Source: Parasponia andersonii (lineage: Eukaryota > Streptophyta > Magnoliopsida > Rosales > Cannabaceae). From it: a stretch of DNA of 64,000 nucleotides. Of the stretch, positions 1 through 12,639 are shown piece by piece (position 1 is the first letter of the stretch; every line of letters starts with the position of its first letter). Position numbers and translations under genes: made by a program. Below the pieces are notes generated by a model that made no database searches, had not been told where the DNA came from, and saw nothing but the letters and a program-made list of their open reading frames with translations. The stretch is taken from the NCBI GenBank assembly GCA_002914805.1, contig JXTB01000473.1, positions 1 through 64,000 of the forward strand. Direction: 5' to 3'.

Positions 1-90
1 CCAAAGAGGATACTCATGTGTCGCCTACCAAACTTGGAAAGGTAACCATATTGCCTACGTCTGCCAAATGGGGAGGTAATTAGAAGAAAA
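1..90 (-). repeat. Edge of an LTR-like dispersed repeat
   Basis: Read on the minus strand, this block aligns over about 86 bases at roughly 80% identity (hand alignment) with positions 11525-11611, which lie inside the solo LTR described below. Both copies share the words ATTACCTCC, CGTAGGCAAT and CGACACATG in the same order. The copy is cut by the window edge. The LTR may extend up to about 1500, where the minus strand reads TGTTACGAG, a start typical of plant gypsy LTRs, but I could not align the rest to the solo LTR. Confidence 0.55.
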
Positions 91-3000
91 ACCTTGCACG
101 AGTTCACAAACTTTACACTATCAGTGGAGCCATAGCGTCACACTGTAAAGTCCTATGATGCTAACTTGGTACTCATATATAATCCTATGTTACATGTATT
201 CTAAATTGATACGTAGAAATAGCAATATACTAATTTAAGTTCAAATAATGCTCTAATTTTTAATAAAATAGTTAATTAAATTTATAGAAAAATAGGCAGC
301 ATAATGGTCCTCTTTCAATATATCAAAAAATAACATGCACTCAAAAAAGTCCCAGAACAATCTAATATATATCATAGACATTCAAAACGGTACTAAAATC
401 ATATTTGTCATTATATACAGTATAAAGTAAGTTTTATTCAAATGGTATAAAATAGAGGTAACCGAATTCATATCTCACTAGAATAGTGATACCATACTAT
501 TAGAACCTCAAGGTATTGTTAGACGCTCGTTCAGAAGGTCGTGAACTAATTCCAAGCCTCCAATCGCTCACTTGTAAAAACCAACTCCTAAACAGAACTT
601 CAAATTAACAAACAGACTTCTTTACTGTTCCTAGCACCCAAAATAGTTAGATTAGACATATAATTCATCTAAATCGGGTCCGAATTGAAACCGAACTAAT
701 GCAATGCAAAATGAGGTAAATCTTAGCCGTTCGATTTTATTTTTCGTGCTGATCACTAAATATAGTCAATATATATATCAATCTTCTCCATTTTCCAAAT
801 ACATTTTTAAAATGACATCAAAACCACGATCCAATAATCGGATCAAAAAGTCAAATTCAAGCTTAAATAAACCAAAAATAACAACTTTCAAACCAAGTAG
901 TATGGGATCATAAAATATACACCTAGAGATTCCTCTCACCGAGACGAATCCAACAAAGCCCAAAAACACCCCTTGAAGTAACTGGAACACTCGTTAGAAA
1001 TTCAAAAACTCTCACGGACAAAGTTGCATTTTTTCGGGGAATAGGGCCTCCAGTGGCCGCAAAACTTCAGTTAGTAGCTGCTGGCGGCACGAGGAATGGA
1101 CGTTGTGTGGTGGAACGGGCTAACGACAGGCAGAGGATGGTCGAAGAAGTGTAGCCGCTTTTCTCCATTTTTGGCTGTGAGAGGAAGAATAAGCTCTGTG
1201 GGAAGAAAGAGAAAAAAGAGGGAAAAAGTGATGTGTTGGACCACGTGCAACTTGGTCAAAAAGTGTTGTGCAATTTTTAAAATTTATATTTTGGTCCCCA
1301 TTTTTCAAATTTCTTGTATTTCAATCATCATTTCCAAAAAATTTTGCAAATAAGTCCCTCTCTTATTTAATCCGAAAATTATTAAAATCTCTCAATTACA
1401 TTCTTAAAATCTGAGCTTTTACAAAACTAATAATACTTTAAACTCTGGTTAAAACTTTCTTAGACTTGCTACGAGAGTTTTAATAAAGAGGCTCGTAACA
1501 CTAAACACGACAACACCAAAGACGTCTAGGCACATTTCATTTAGGTTAACATATCGGAAGAGATAACTTAGTCCCTACTAAGATATGGTATTTGTACCAT
1601 AGTAGAAATATGCATGCATGCCTGAATATTCAGGCCTAAATAAACCGAATGATTCATAGTATAGACGTGAAAATACATTCCATTTAGGCATCACTGGTTA
1701 ACTTCAGAATCATTTGTACAATCCAACTAAAAGATTTTTAAGTCCAACGATTGCAAACACGTGGCATGGTGTTTTTCCTTGCTTTTATTCCCTAATTTTT
1801 CACGACACACATTTATATAGCTAGTAATTAAATTACATTTTCCTCTCTCTGCCGACCTTATATTATAGGGCCCGTCTCTGATCGAAAAACGTCTCATTCA
1901 CCAGCCCAGGAGCTGCTCGACCAATCACGGTCCACCAAATGAGTACAGTGAAAACCATGTTGGATATCACTATCAGTGCTGAAAGAATATATATATTTTC
2001 TTTTCTATTAGATCTCTTTATTGCTATAGTTTATAAAAAAAAAAAAAGTTAGAGATCATACACACATGTAGTTCGTGTAATTGGGTCACACATTTACGGT
2101 CATGGGCCAACCAAAAAGCTCCCACATAACGTGGCGTTGAGCTTTTGAAAAATGGAACTAGAGAGAGAGAGAGAGAGATGATGAAGATGAATATAGACGG
2201 AGCAATTAGTATAATAGTTGACCAAAACAAGCCTTCTTTTTGCAGAACAATGATACCTACGACGGCACGCAACAAAATGCAACACAGCCCTCTTTGATGA
2301 ACTTTTCATGCAATAAAGATAAGGTTGAGACTCGAGAGACTCTAAAAGGGGAAGACATTTTTGTTTTTGTGTTTTTTTGTTAATAATTGAAAACATAAGG
2401 GAAAAGAATTCCCATTTTTAATTTGCCTTTCAGCTCCACCATCTCAATTTTATTATGAAACAATATTGAGGAGAGGTGAGTGAGCTCTATCTATAGTTAC
2501 GAGTGATAAGGAAGTGAGAGGAATATATAGAAAGTATAACAATCATTTTAGAAGCGTTCCACTTCAGAGAGATGACATAACGATAAAACCCAATTTCGAG
2601 CCACTCCAATAAGAATGAAGCATTTCAATGTGAAGGGACATTTGTTTATCTTGCATTCTCATTGAAAATGGAGGGAAAAACTTCAATGTCATGATGTGGC
2701 ACTAGCATCACTGTCCCCAATTAAAAAAAAAATAAAACAAAACAAAAAAAACGAACAAATATATTAATTCGTTTCTAAACTTGATTTGCAATTTTACATA
2801 ACCAAGTTTTCTTTTCCCTCTAAATTGTAAGACTTTTGATTAACACGCACTTGAACTCGTGTAGTCTAGCCTTTTCTTAGAGAAGCATGAGGTCTGGAGT
2901 TTAATCTCTACCCTCACTCTCTTCCCCTGCTAACCAGTAACTACTACTAGTCATTAACAGACGTATATATATATAAACCCCAGATATAATATATAAGAAA

Positions 3001-4885
3001 TTGTATTGGTATGGAGTGAAGTGGGAAAAGAATTGGTCTAAAAATTGGAATATTTTGGCATACCAAAAAGATAACGTTGAAAATTGCAAGAGAGGTACAA
3101 AAAGGAGAGAAGAAACATTTAATAAATCCAGTACTAAAATCATGCGTACCAACTAGACATTTAGGGGGGTGGAAGAACCTGTGACAAGAAAAGGGGTTTC
3201 TACTGTTTGCCATGACATTCCCACTAAACGTCATCTAAAATATGTCCGACCACACCTCATGAATAGGAACACAACTTAGCAGTAAACAACTAAAGGTAGT
3301 GGGGTCTCTTCTCCTAGTACTCCATACACTAGGTTTAATTTATAGAATGGCTTAATTTGATCCTAAAATGGTGTACATATACCTACAATATGTATACATA
3401 TATATACATAAGTATAATGCATCTTTCTTTCTTTTTTCTATTTTAAATAAAACCCACTTCAGTTTATTACATTGTTTTCCTAGTTAACTGCTTGTTCGTT
3501 TCGATAGCCTCGGCAACTTTGCTTTGTAGTCTGAGCCAGTTACTGCTAACTACTATATACCATAACACTAAGTTGTGTAAAGCACACAACACTTTCAAAT
3601 GTAGGCAAGAACTTCAATAATAGTGAATTACTGGAGAAGCAAGCAAAATTCCAATCCAAGGCAGTATTCAATAAGCATTCAAGGCAGCTCATCCCAGAGT
3701 CTTCTTCATAGGATCAAATTTACAGACAATAACTATAATCAAAATCTAAACAAAAGAAGCAAATGGATGTACAGTCTACTATTCACCAAATTAGTATTCA
3801 CCCAATGGCATAAGTTGGGCGTCAATGAGACTTGCACAGCTAGGGAAGTAGAGGTTAAAGCAACGTATTAAAATCTTGATCAATGTAACCAAAGAAAAGC
3901 AACTTGTAAAGTTTTAATTATAAAAGAGACCTCAAGACTCGAGGTGTTACATAAAGGAGATCATATTCGAAACGATGATGTTTCAAGTTGCACTTCATGC
4001 AATTGAGAGCTCTAGTTGTAGTGTTTCCCAGTATATCCTTTATTAAGGCGCTCAAATCACCAAAGACATGGAGATAAACATCCATACAATACAAAAATAC
4101 AACACTTCCTGACCCAAACATTCAACTATATGCTTTGCTCGACCAAAAACAAAGCGCGTACGTCCCCCCACAGCCAAACCAGGCAGCCCGAATTCCACAA
4201 AAGCCCATAACCTCCTCCCCAGTATTGGGTTCAGAGAAACATACAGAACCAACCATTTGAGTGCTTATTGGGCTTCGTGAAACATTTAAGGCCCAAATGA
4301 TTTAAACATGAAATGAAAAGTTCTGGCTACCTCCCCTGATCCGAAACGACAGTTTGAAGAATAATCCAGAAGGAATAAAGTTCTGATAACGAATCAGATT
4401 AACATCGAATAAAAAAAAAATTAAAAAACAAGAAATCACAAACGCACTACAAACTTGCAATTTGCTCTGTGCACTTTCACGAGGACCCAATTATCCCATT
4501 TGGAGTAACCATCAAAATAAAAAATAAATAAATTTAAATCCCACTTTCATTTCCCTTGAATGGTACGAGATTGGTGTAAATAATTCAGAAAATAACATCT
4601 GAAACAGAAAAAGAAACACCATTGTATACAGAGAGTCGGTTACGATTTCATTCAGAAAGACCAAAAACGCAGATTACAAAGACGAGAGACCATGATATGT
4701 TCATAAGACATCTGCAGACTCTTCTAAAAGAAAAATCAACCAGGGAAATTTCATGTACACACAGAAAAGAAAAGGAAAAAAAAAAAAAAAAAAAAAGATC
4801 TAATACAACAAAGCTTACTACACTCCGATTACGACCCTCATTTTTCATTTTTTTTTATTATTAATATTTTCATATTTATCTATAT
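91..4885. other. Gene-poor stretch, no coding region recognised
   Basis: No reading frame here resembles a known protein. Around 1030-1260 the composition is more GC-rich and could be the inner part of the LTR whose edge is at position 1. Visible simple repeats are a short (GA)n at 2161-2178, a (TA)n at 2964-2975 and an A-run at 4769-4796. The last 300 bases before 4886 are likely to contain the 3' UTR of the histone H1 gene, but no polyadenylation site could be fixed. Confidence 0.5.
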
Positions 4886-5641
4886 TTAAGCGGCGGTGGC
4901 CCTCTTGGCCTTCTTAGAAGCGGGAGACTTGATCGACTTGGGCTGTTTGGGCTTCACAGGGGTCGATTTCTTGGCCTTCTTCTTCGCAACGGCCGAAGCC
5001 TTCTTGGCTTTCTCAGCCTTGGGCTTATTGGTCGCTGCCTTGGCCGCTCTGGTTTCCCTCGTGGCCGTAACCGACGTCATTTTGGGCTTCTTCTTCTCGG
5101 TGGTGGTGGTGGCAGCCTTCGAGACCTTGGTTGCGACCTTTTTCTTCTCCTTTCCGGCTTCGGAGAGCTTATACGAGGCCTTTATCTTGATGAGCTTGCC
5201 TCGTGAGACCGAGTTCTTGAGTTGCAGAGCCAGGATCTTCTTGAAGTTCGCCGGGAGTACCGCCTTGTGCTTCTCCTCCATGTACTTGGATATGGCGTAC
5301 GGGCTCGACCCGCTCTTCTCGTTCAGAGCCAACAGAGCCTCCTCGATCATCTGCAACCCAAAAAATAAAAAATAAATTAAAAAATTCCACAATCGAACGA
5401 AATCAAGTAACGAAAATGGAAACCCTAATCGAATTGCGATTTCACAAGGATTAAGACGATGAAATTCGGAACCTAATCGAATGATCCGTACCTGAAAATA
5501 GGGAGGGTGAGAAGCGGTTTTGGGCTTCTTCACCTTAGGGACCTTTGGCTTCTTCTCCTTCACAGGCATCTCTGCCTCCTTCAGCTCCGGCGCCGGCGGG
5601 ACCTTAACGGCCGGAGCTTCAACTTCGACGGTGGCTGACAT
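4886..5641 (-). CDS. Histone H1 (linker histone), two exons
   Basis: Linker histone that binds the nucleosome dyad and linker DNA and compacts chromatin in the nucleus. Exon 1 is 5641-5492 and exon 2 is 5350-4886, with a 141-bp GT..AG intron in phase 0, giving 204 residues. The intron interrupts the start of the globular winged-helix (H15) domain, between SHPPYFQ and MIEEAL. The domain runs from about residue 44 to 113. It is preceded by a Pro/Lys/Glu-rich tail (residues 1-43) and followed by a long Lys/Ala-rich tail with KKPK, AKKASA and SPASKKAK stretches that resemble phosphorylation-site and DNA-contact repeats. The start at 5641 was chosen because it begins the typical plant motif MSATVEVEAP. 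An upstream open frame without H1 character was excluded. Length, intron position and tail composition all fit plant H1. Confidence 0.95.
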   Translation of the reverse strand: MSATVEVEAPAVKVPPAPELKEAEMPVKEKKPKVPKVKKPKTASHPPYFQVRIIRLGSEFHRLNPCEIAIRLGFPFSLLDFVRLWNFLIYFLFFGLQMIEEALLALNEKSGSSPYAISKYMEEKHKAVLPANFKKILALQLKNSVSRGKLIKIKASYKLSEAGKEKKKVATKVSKAATTTTEKKKPKMTSVTATRETRAAKAATNKPKAEKAKKASAVAKKKAKKSTPVKPKQPKSIKSPASKKAKRATAA

Positions 5642-5746
5642 CACGATCACAAAACGCAGAGAAAAAAGAAACAAAAAATCTGAGCAAAGCTTCTTGGAAT
5701 CGAAGCGAGCTTTTCTGACGCCGTTACAATTAAGCCGTTCAGGGGA

Positions 5747-5799
5747 TTTTATAGCGAGGAACCGATCCCCGGCCAAAGGAAACGGAGTCTTCTGATTGG
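5747..5799 (-). promoter_or_regulatory. Histone H1 promoter: TATA box and CCAAT box
   Basis: On the minus strand a TATAAAA lies at 5753-5747, about 106 bp upstream of the H1 start codon, and a CCAAT lies at 5799-5795, about 45 bp further upstream. Spacing and order are those of a classical class II core promoter. Function is inferred from position only. Confidence 0.6.
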
Positions 5800-6785
5800 T
5801 TGTGTGTAAGAGACGGGGATCGCCAGAGTGTGTGAGGAAGAATCTGGAACGTACACGTAAGATGAGTGTTAGCCGTAGGATTGCGGGAAGTTGTTTTGGT
5901 GCGCAAATGGGATTATTCCAGATGAGATTTCCAGCATGGCTGTTGTTTGGTCTTTATTTATTTCTCTCTTCTCGCGACTTTGGGAGAGGAACTTGGTGTG
6001 TTTCTTTGGGTAGTTTTGAGATTCAATTTTGTGACGATTTTCTTTGAATTTCAACGTAAAATTTTTTGACGATCGAAGCTAAGAAAGTGGAGATTATAAT
6101 GTTGGTTAAATGAGGAAGAATGGTTCTGGTATATATGTGACATTAGGTAATAATTAGCTTCTATAATTTGTGGGCAGAAAGAAAACTCTACAAATTCTTC
6201 TTCTTCTTTTTTTTTTTTTTCATTGATCGCACACCTTCCCTAAAAATAAACGGAAAAAAAAAAAGAGCAAAACTTTCTTTTTAATAGAGAAAAAATTTTA
6301 ATTTCGCATTATTCAACATTATTAATTATAGAATGTACTTTCTTTTTGCTTGGGCTTTGTTTTTTCAATTTTATTAGTTCTAATATTTTTCTTAGGGAAA
6401 GTTTTAATATAATTTTCAATAGGGTAAATATACCAAAAAACTTGCCAAATCATACACTATGATTAAAATTTCCTACAATAATGGAAAGATCTATAATCTT
6501 GGGTTTTTTTTTTTTTACTTTTTAATACAAAAACCCCCCTAAATTCTTAACAATTTAGTAAAATTAACTCTCTGAAATCCCTTAAAATTAAATCTGCTAG
6601 AAAATAAAGGAGTTTTTGTTAGTTTTTCTTACGGTTAAGTCTCTATTTTTTTATTTGTAGTTTTTAGGTCCTCATTCTTAGACTTTTATTTCACATTATA
6701 ATCTTTTCTGTCCAAAACTATCGTTAATTAGCATTTACTTAAAATGTACTCATTTTAGCAGGGGAAAAATTGAAAATAAAAAGAA

Positions 6786-6822
<37 letters not shown>
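6786..6822. repeat. (ATT)n microsatellite
   Basis: About twelve uninterrupted trinucleotide repeats of ATT. Confidence 0.9.
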
Positions 6823-6823
<1 letters not shown>

Positions 6824-6871
6824 GTTTTTTAAAAAAATTGGATTATTATTTTTGTTTAAGATAGTGGTAAT

Positions 6872-7131
6872 AAATTAGAAAATTTTATATGGTTTTAACA
6901 TAGATCTATTTTGGTCTAAGTATTCATATATCGGAAAGAGAAGTATATGAATATTTGGACTAAATTAGATTCATACTGAAACTATATACAATTTTAGCGA
7001 TATATATCCCGTAAAATTGGAATAACAAAACATAAAATTGGCAATATATATTCATATATATCTCTTTTATATGTATGAATACTTGGACCAAAGTAGATTC
7101 ACATTGGAACCATATAAAAATTTTCCAATTT
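6872..7131. repeat. Fold-back (inverted-repeat) element
   Basis: The left arm at 6872-6931 is matched in inverted orientation by a right arm at 7070-7131 at roughly 80% identity by hand. Shared words include TATATGGTT and AAGTATTCATA. A second inverted copy of the arm sits between them at 6943-6996. The result is one left-type and two right-type arms around an AT-rich centre. No coding capacity is visible. It resembles a decayed MITE or fold-back element. Confidence 0.6.
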
Positions 7132-7730
7132 CTTTCCTCTATTTTGAACAAAAATAATTAATGTAAAAGAAAAATTTAAGAATAGGCACCTAAAAGCTAC
7201 AAATAAAAGTACGAGGATTTAATCATAAAAAATAATTAACAAAAATATCCTTTTTTTCTAACATAACTAATATTAGGTAGAATTCAGAGAGTTTTACTCT
7301 AAAAAATTGAATTCAAAGTTAATATAATAGTTTTTATATTAAAAAGCCTTCTTTCAGTCCAATAATCTAAATGAGTAGAGACATGCTTATTAATAAATTG
7401 TCACATGGACACCAAATAATTAAAAAAAGGCATTTTAACCCTATAAAATTATCGATTGGCATCCATATAAATAATCTAAAAGAGGATTCCTACAAGCAGC
7501 AACCATCTATATACTAATGAATTGTTAATAACTTTTGAAGGTAGACATTATAGTGAAAGAAAAGATTTTCGACGAAAACTTGCGATTAAGTTTCTAGCAA
7601 TCTAAATAGATAAATTGTTGCCCCGTAGAGCTAAAATGAATTCTGATGTTGAGTTATAAGGAGAAGTAAGTACTTCTCATTTTTTAGACCAAATAGTAAT
7701 ATGAATCAAGATATTTAGATGTTATAAGTA

Positions 7731-7889
7731 AAGCACGAGGTGTCAGTAACCATAAGGTATCAGTAAGTACGAGGTATTAGTAAACATGAGGTGTTGGTAA
7801 GCACAAAGTGGTAGTAAGTACATGATGTCACTCTAAGCACGAGGTGTGAAATGTGAAAGCACGATGTGTTAATTGGAAGTATGTGGTGG
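7731..7889 (+). repeat. Degenerate 17-bp minisatellite
   Basis: Five consecutive 17-bp units of the form AAGCACGAGGTGTCAGT, each with a few substitutions, are followed by three or four longer units of 19-22 bp with the same core. The core word is A-CACGAGGTGT. No reading frame is maintained across the array. Confidence 0.75.
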
Positions 7890-9869
7890 AAAGAGCTAGC
7901 TAGGTGTCAAGATTTAAGATATGGTTAGTGGCACTAGGTGTCAATATTTAAGTTAAGTTAAGTGACTCAATGTCATACTCCTGCATAATATCATGTTATG
8001 TTATGTCGACCTATTATAACGAAAAACATGAGCCTGGCATAGACTATCGCTTATATCGTGCCGTGCCAAACATGATATTTTTCAAGTCGTAGCCAATGTG
8101 CAGACCATTCTATTGAGCATCTCTATGTTAAAAAAAATAAAAAGAAGAAAACGGTAATTACAGGATACTAAAAAAAAGTAGGAGTTTTAAACTATTATTT
8201 TCCCGTTCTTTCATACTCTTTATAAAATTACTTTGTAATATAAATTAAATCTTAGTATCTGATATTTCCGATATTTATGGGCCCAATTTGTATGGATTTC
8301 AAAACCTCAATATTTTATTAAATATATACCAGAAATCCATGATTTTTATTACTAGAGTTAAAAAAACAAAAATTTTCTTTTATACAACAAAAAGCCTAAG
8401 ATTTTTTTTATTGTTTTTTTCCTAAAATAAGAAAACTGAAGACTTTTTTTCCCCTATATTAACCAATAAAAGAATGAGTATTTACTTAATTAAATTTTTT
8501 AAACCTGATTGTGTTCAAGCGTAAAGATTATCAATGAAGATCTTAGTGGTCGTTGAGAAAAACCAAAAAGTAGTTGTGATCTTAGGGTTGAGAGCAAGAA
8601 AAAAGCAATTCTTGCTTTAAAATTTCACTTGAAAAATTAAGAAGAAATTGTTCTATCTTGTTTTTGGACGATTCTTTGAATTCAAACTCAAAATAATGCA
8701 AGATTCCATATAACAACAATCTTGTTCAAAAACTGAGTAGGTGCACTAGCAAGTGAGCATGCACAAAGCCATATAGGAGCAAGTGTAGACTTAAGCCTCC
8801 AGTAAGACATTGAATTTTTTTTAATTATAGAATATATAGGTATATAGTCCTAAAAAATAAAATAAATAAATAAATAAACTCTTAATTAACACTACCCCCA
8901 CTAAAAAAATTGTGAGCCTAGTGCCTCACAAGTGTATAACTCACATGCATATTACTTTAGATTATTGTTTTTTTAATAATTTAGGTTGAATTTACTTAAG
9001 TTAAATTGAAAAAGTCAAAAGGGGCCAATTTCAAATGGACCTCTCTCACATCAAAGTTCAAGTTTAATACAATTTATTAAAAACTTCGAATTGATTAAAA
9101 AAAGAGAGGAAAAAAAAGGCTAATTAAGCTAAATACATTATTGGATAATGATATTAGATTTGTAGCAATTTTTGGCAATTTTCCTCTAAAGAAAATTGCA
9201 ATAGCAATTTTTTTTAAAAAAAATTGCTATCCATTAAAAAAATCCCAAAAATGAAAGAAAAGGAAAAATTCTTATTTGAATTCTTGTGAGCTATTGTTTG
9301 AACTGAATAGTATTTTGATTGATCTTTACAAACAAAATACTTGATACTAGGAGGAAGGGGGGGGGAAAGAAAAAAGACATATCAAATTAGTTTACCTACA
9401 TATAAAGTTGACTACATTAATTCTAATAGTTTCCATTATTAATGTAGATAGAGTATTTTTTTTTCTCTAAATCTTATTAAGAATTAACAACATAAATAAT
9501 TAATAGAACGAGCAATTAACAAATAAATTACAATTTACTCATATATTTTAAGAGAGATTTCTTTAATAACCTTAATATCAAAATTATTACAAACTTTTCA
9601 AGGAAAAGAAAAACCCTAATTGACAAAAAATCATGGCTCAATTCTTGTGAGTGAGACTAGGTATGTTAGAACCTTAGGTCATCTCTAACTAGGAACTCTA
9701 TTTTGCAACAACCAAAACTCTAAAATACAACAACTTTACTCTATATTTTTTTTTCATCTCCAACCCATTACTCTAAATACTACACCAAAAAGAATGTTCT
9801 CTATCCCAAAAAGAATATTTTCTACAACAAAAAAGAATATTCCCTCTATCTTTTACTAAAATCTCCAAA

Positions 9870-10740
9870 TGCACGTTTTACATATTTTCAATATACTTCT
9901 TGCTTCATTGCAAAAAGTTTCTTTTTTGGACCACGTGGATCATAAATAGTTTGTACAAGAGAAGCATATTTTGGATATATATCATAAGCTAAATAGTATC
10001 TCATATTATACTATTTTCCATTAATAACATAGTGAGCTATAGGAATAATACCTTTAACGAGGTTGGCAAAAAGATTTGATACTTCCAACGTATTAATATC
10101 ATTGTTAGAACATGTCATACCAAAATATGTATGTCATATCCAAAAATCATAATCAACTACAGCCTCTAAAATAATAGTTGAAGATCCAGTACAACTTGCG
10201 TATTGTTCTGCCCAAGCTGTTAGACAATTCTTCCACTTCCAGTGCATACAATCTAGACTCCTTGATATTCTTAGAAAACCACGATTTTTACCAACATGAA
10301 GTAACTTGGCCACGTCATTACAGTCAGCGATCTTAGATATCTCTTTGCAAATACTTCCACAATAGCATGACAAAATCTCTTCATACTATCAATTATTGTA
10401 GACTCTCTTATTTTAATGTACTCATCAGTAACATCTACAGGTACAATATACGCCAACATGCAAAAGACATCTGTAGTTTTTGCAAACCCGACAATCCAAG
10501 TCTACCAAGTTCATCCCTTCTCTGCAAGAAATAATTGTCATGACATTGCACAACATTCACTATACGAAGGAATAAACTTGGACTCATCCTGAATCACCTG
10601 TGAAACATTGATTCATTAAATCTTGAGTTCTTCGCAAAGTAGTCATTGAAGAGAATTTGATCAGCAGCTTCCCAATCGTGATTAACTACTATATGACCAG
10701 GACTTAAGCCTCTATAAGTCACTTGTTGATTTTATCGGTT
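9870..10740 (-). pseudogene. PIF/Harbinger transposase (DDE nuclease) remnant
   Basis: Read on the minus strand in pieces, this shows the order of features of ALP1-like Harbinger nucleases. First comes an N-terminal HDWEAADQILFNDYF-like segment, then FRMSPSLFLRIV-like and MLAYIVPVDVTDEYIKIRES. The catalytic-region motif SLDCMHWKWKNC follows, then STIILEAVVDYDFWIWH and a GPKKKLFAMKQ-like segment. The reading frame changes between these blocks (around 10270-10375) and stops occur further downstream, so no intact protein can be made. Such nucleases act with a Myb-like partner to cut at TTA/TAA targets. The partner remnant is at 12640-13698. Confidence 0.8.
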
Positions 10741-11216
10741 GAGAAAGCGATTGATGTGAGTGTTGTTATTACTAACCTAACGAGAAGCTACCTCTTGCTC
10801 TCTCTTAACTGTTTCAAAATCATATATAAGTTGATTGTCATCTTTATTTTTACCATTGGAAAATAATGAAGCAAAAGATGAGTAATAAAATAGACCTCTA
10901 GGAATGGACTTCATTTTCAAAGATAATATACACTTAATAAAGTGAGATTTAAGGATATTTAACTTAGTGTGCTGAAGAAAACTTTGATGGATTTCAGGTT
11001 TTAATGCATTGTTAAAGACCATGATATCTAATATTAAGAAATCTCAAATCTAAAATCTCAACCATTGGTTAAATTTTACCATAATCTAGACCGTAGGATT
11101 AGGATTTTTAAAATTTCTATCTTATCTTCACTTTCTTTTTAAAAAAATTTGAAGATAAGATATCTCTAACTTAAAATATGAATCGTAAGACTGATTTCAC
11201 CCACATCTACACGATA

Positions 11217-12353
11217 TGTAAAAACCCGGATTTTTAGGAGAGTAATTTTGACATTTTACCAATTTTCGGATATTATATTTGGTGAATTAATTTGTAAAAA
11301 TTTTGTGCAGAATGACTAAATTGTAATTAATTTTGAGGATTTAATTGATAGAGTTTGGGAACTGGGGACTATAGTGCAAATTTTTAAAAATTACATAGTC
11401 TCATATATTCCCACTCACGTGGGTTCCCTTTTCCCAGTCACTCTCTCTCTCTTCCTCACCCGACTCTCTCTCTCTCTCCCTCACCCGATTCTCTCTCTCG
11501 CTTGCTCGCTCACATGGGATTTTGTTACTTCTGATTACCTCCATATTTGACAAGCGTAGGCAATTTGGTTGCCCCTCTAGGTTTGATAGACGACACATGG
11601 ATGTCCCCTCCAGGTATAGGCTTAGGTGTCAGGCAGGCTGTTAGGTACACTTAGTGTCATCATCCTAGGTTTCCACAGATGAGAGGATGTGAGCTCATGG
11701 GTATGGGTTGATTTGTGTCATGTGCATCTGAATTGAATGATTTTGATTATACTGATTTATTTATACATATACGTGACGATTTCTGGTTTTGGATTATTAT
11801 ATATGTATGTATTGAATTTAAACTAACCATACATGAGCTTTCCATCACTAAAATGTTTTTGATCGAGGTAATTATTTTTCCTACTGGCATTTTATGCTCA
11901 CTTCCTTCCTTAGGTGGTGTCCAGTACGATCTTGGATATCAAGAGGAGTCAGAGGCCATCAGGATTGTAGTTCGTTATCTTGGTAATGCTTGAAGTGTGT
12001 TGTTGTGGTGTTTAGATTGTTTAAGTTTTGTTTTAGCATTTGACCAAGATTACTACTTTCCATTTTATTTGTGAACTCATATATGCCACTCTGATGTCTA
12101 TTCTGACATGGATGATGATGATATTCTAACATATATTTGATTTACGTTCTTTTGGTATTCATTTGATCTATGTTTAATGGTGCATACGAACTGTGGGAGA
12201 GGTTCATGAGATGAAATTCCAAATATTTTATTTTATTTAAAATGGACTGTTTAATAAAACTAAAACTTTTTAGGCATTTTCAAATAAATCAAGGAATTTC
12301 TCATCCTTATGAAATTCCCCTTCTGTCACTACCCCGGGTTTTAGGTTGTAACA
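11217..12353 (+). mobile_element. Solo LTR of a gypsy-type retrotransposon
   Basis: Begins with TGTAAAAACCCGGATTTTTA and ends with CGGGTTTTAGGTTGTAACA, a TG...CA pair with termini typical of plant gypsy LTRs. The flanking pentamers are CGATA (11212-11216) and CTATA (12354-12358), matching at four of five positions, as expected of an old 5-bp target-site duplication. It contains a CT-rich microsatellite at about 11442-11502 and the conserved block shared with position 1-90. No internal retrotransposon sequence adjoins it, so it is best explained as the product of LTR-LTR recombination. It sits inside the Harbinger remnant. Confidence 0.65.
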
Positions 12354-12639
12354 CTATATTTGGATTTTTAAAAAATTATATTTTATCTTCCTTTTTTAAA
12401 AATCTGAAGATTAGATTTCACTGATTTAAATCTAAACCGTAGAATAGATTTAATCCAAATCTAACCATAAGATTAGGATTTTGAAAAAATCTATCTATTT
12501 TTATCTTATTTGTACTTTTTCTATAAATTCTGAAGAAGATCACACAATTTATTCACACAAATTTCTTCAATTATCAGTATCCTATCTACTGTTCACTTTT
12601 AAAAAAGTCTATATTATCTTCACCCTCATCTAACCAAAA

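Larger units (their letters stand above)
5800..9676. other. AT-rich intergenic stretch with repeats, no gene recognised
   Basis: No coding region is supported. The stretch holds an (ATT)n microsatellite, a fold-back element and a 17-bp minisatellite, all listed separately. The remainder is AT-rich single-copy-looking DNA with T/A runs. Confidence 0.5.

Noticed and set aside
1071-1353. Overlapping open frames on both strands near 1.1-1.35 kb
   Set aside because: No family resemblance; composition fits the inner part of an LTR-like repeat. Not called as genes.
2840-2975. Possible tRNA-derived SINE (GAGGTCTGGAGTTTAATCTC)
   Set aside because: The B-box-like word is imperfect, and no convincing A box or tail was found.
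4896-5375. 159-codon plus-strand frame
   Set aside because: Antisense shadow of histone H1 exon 2.
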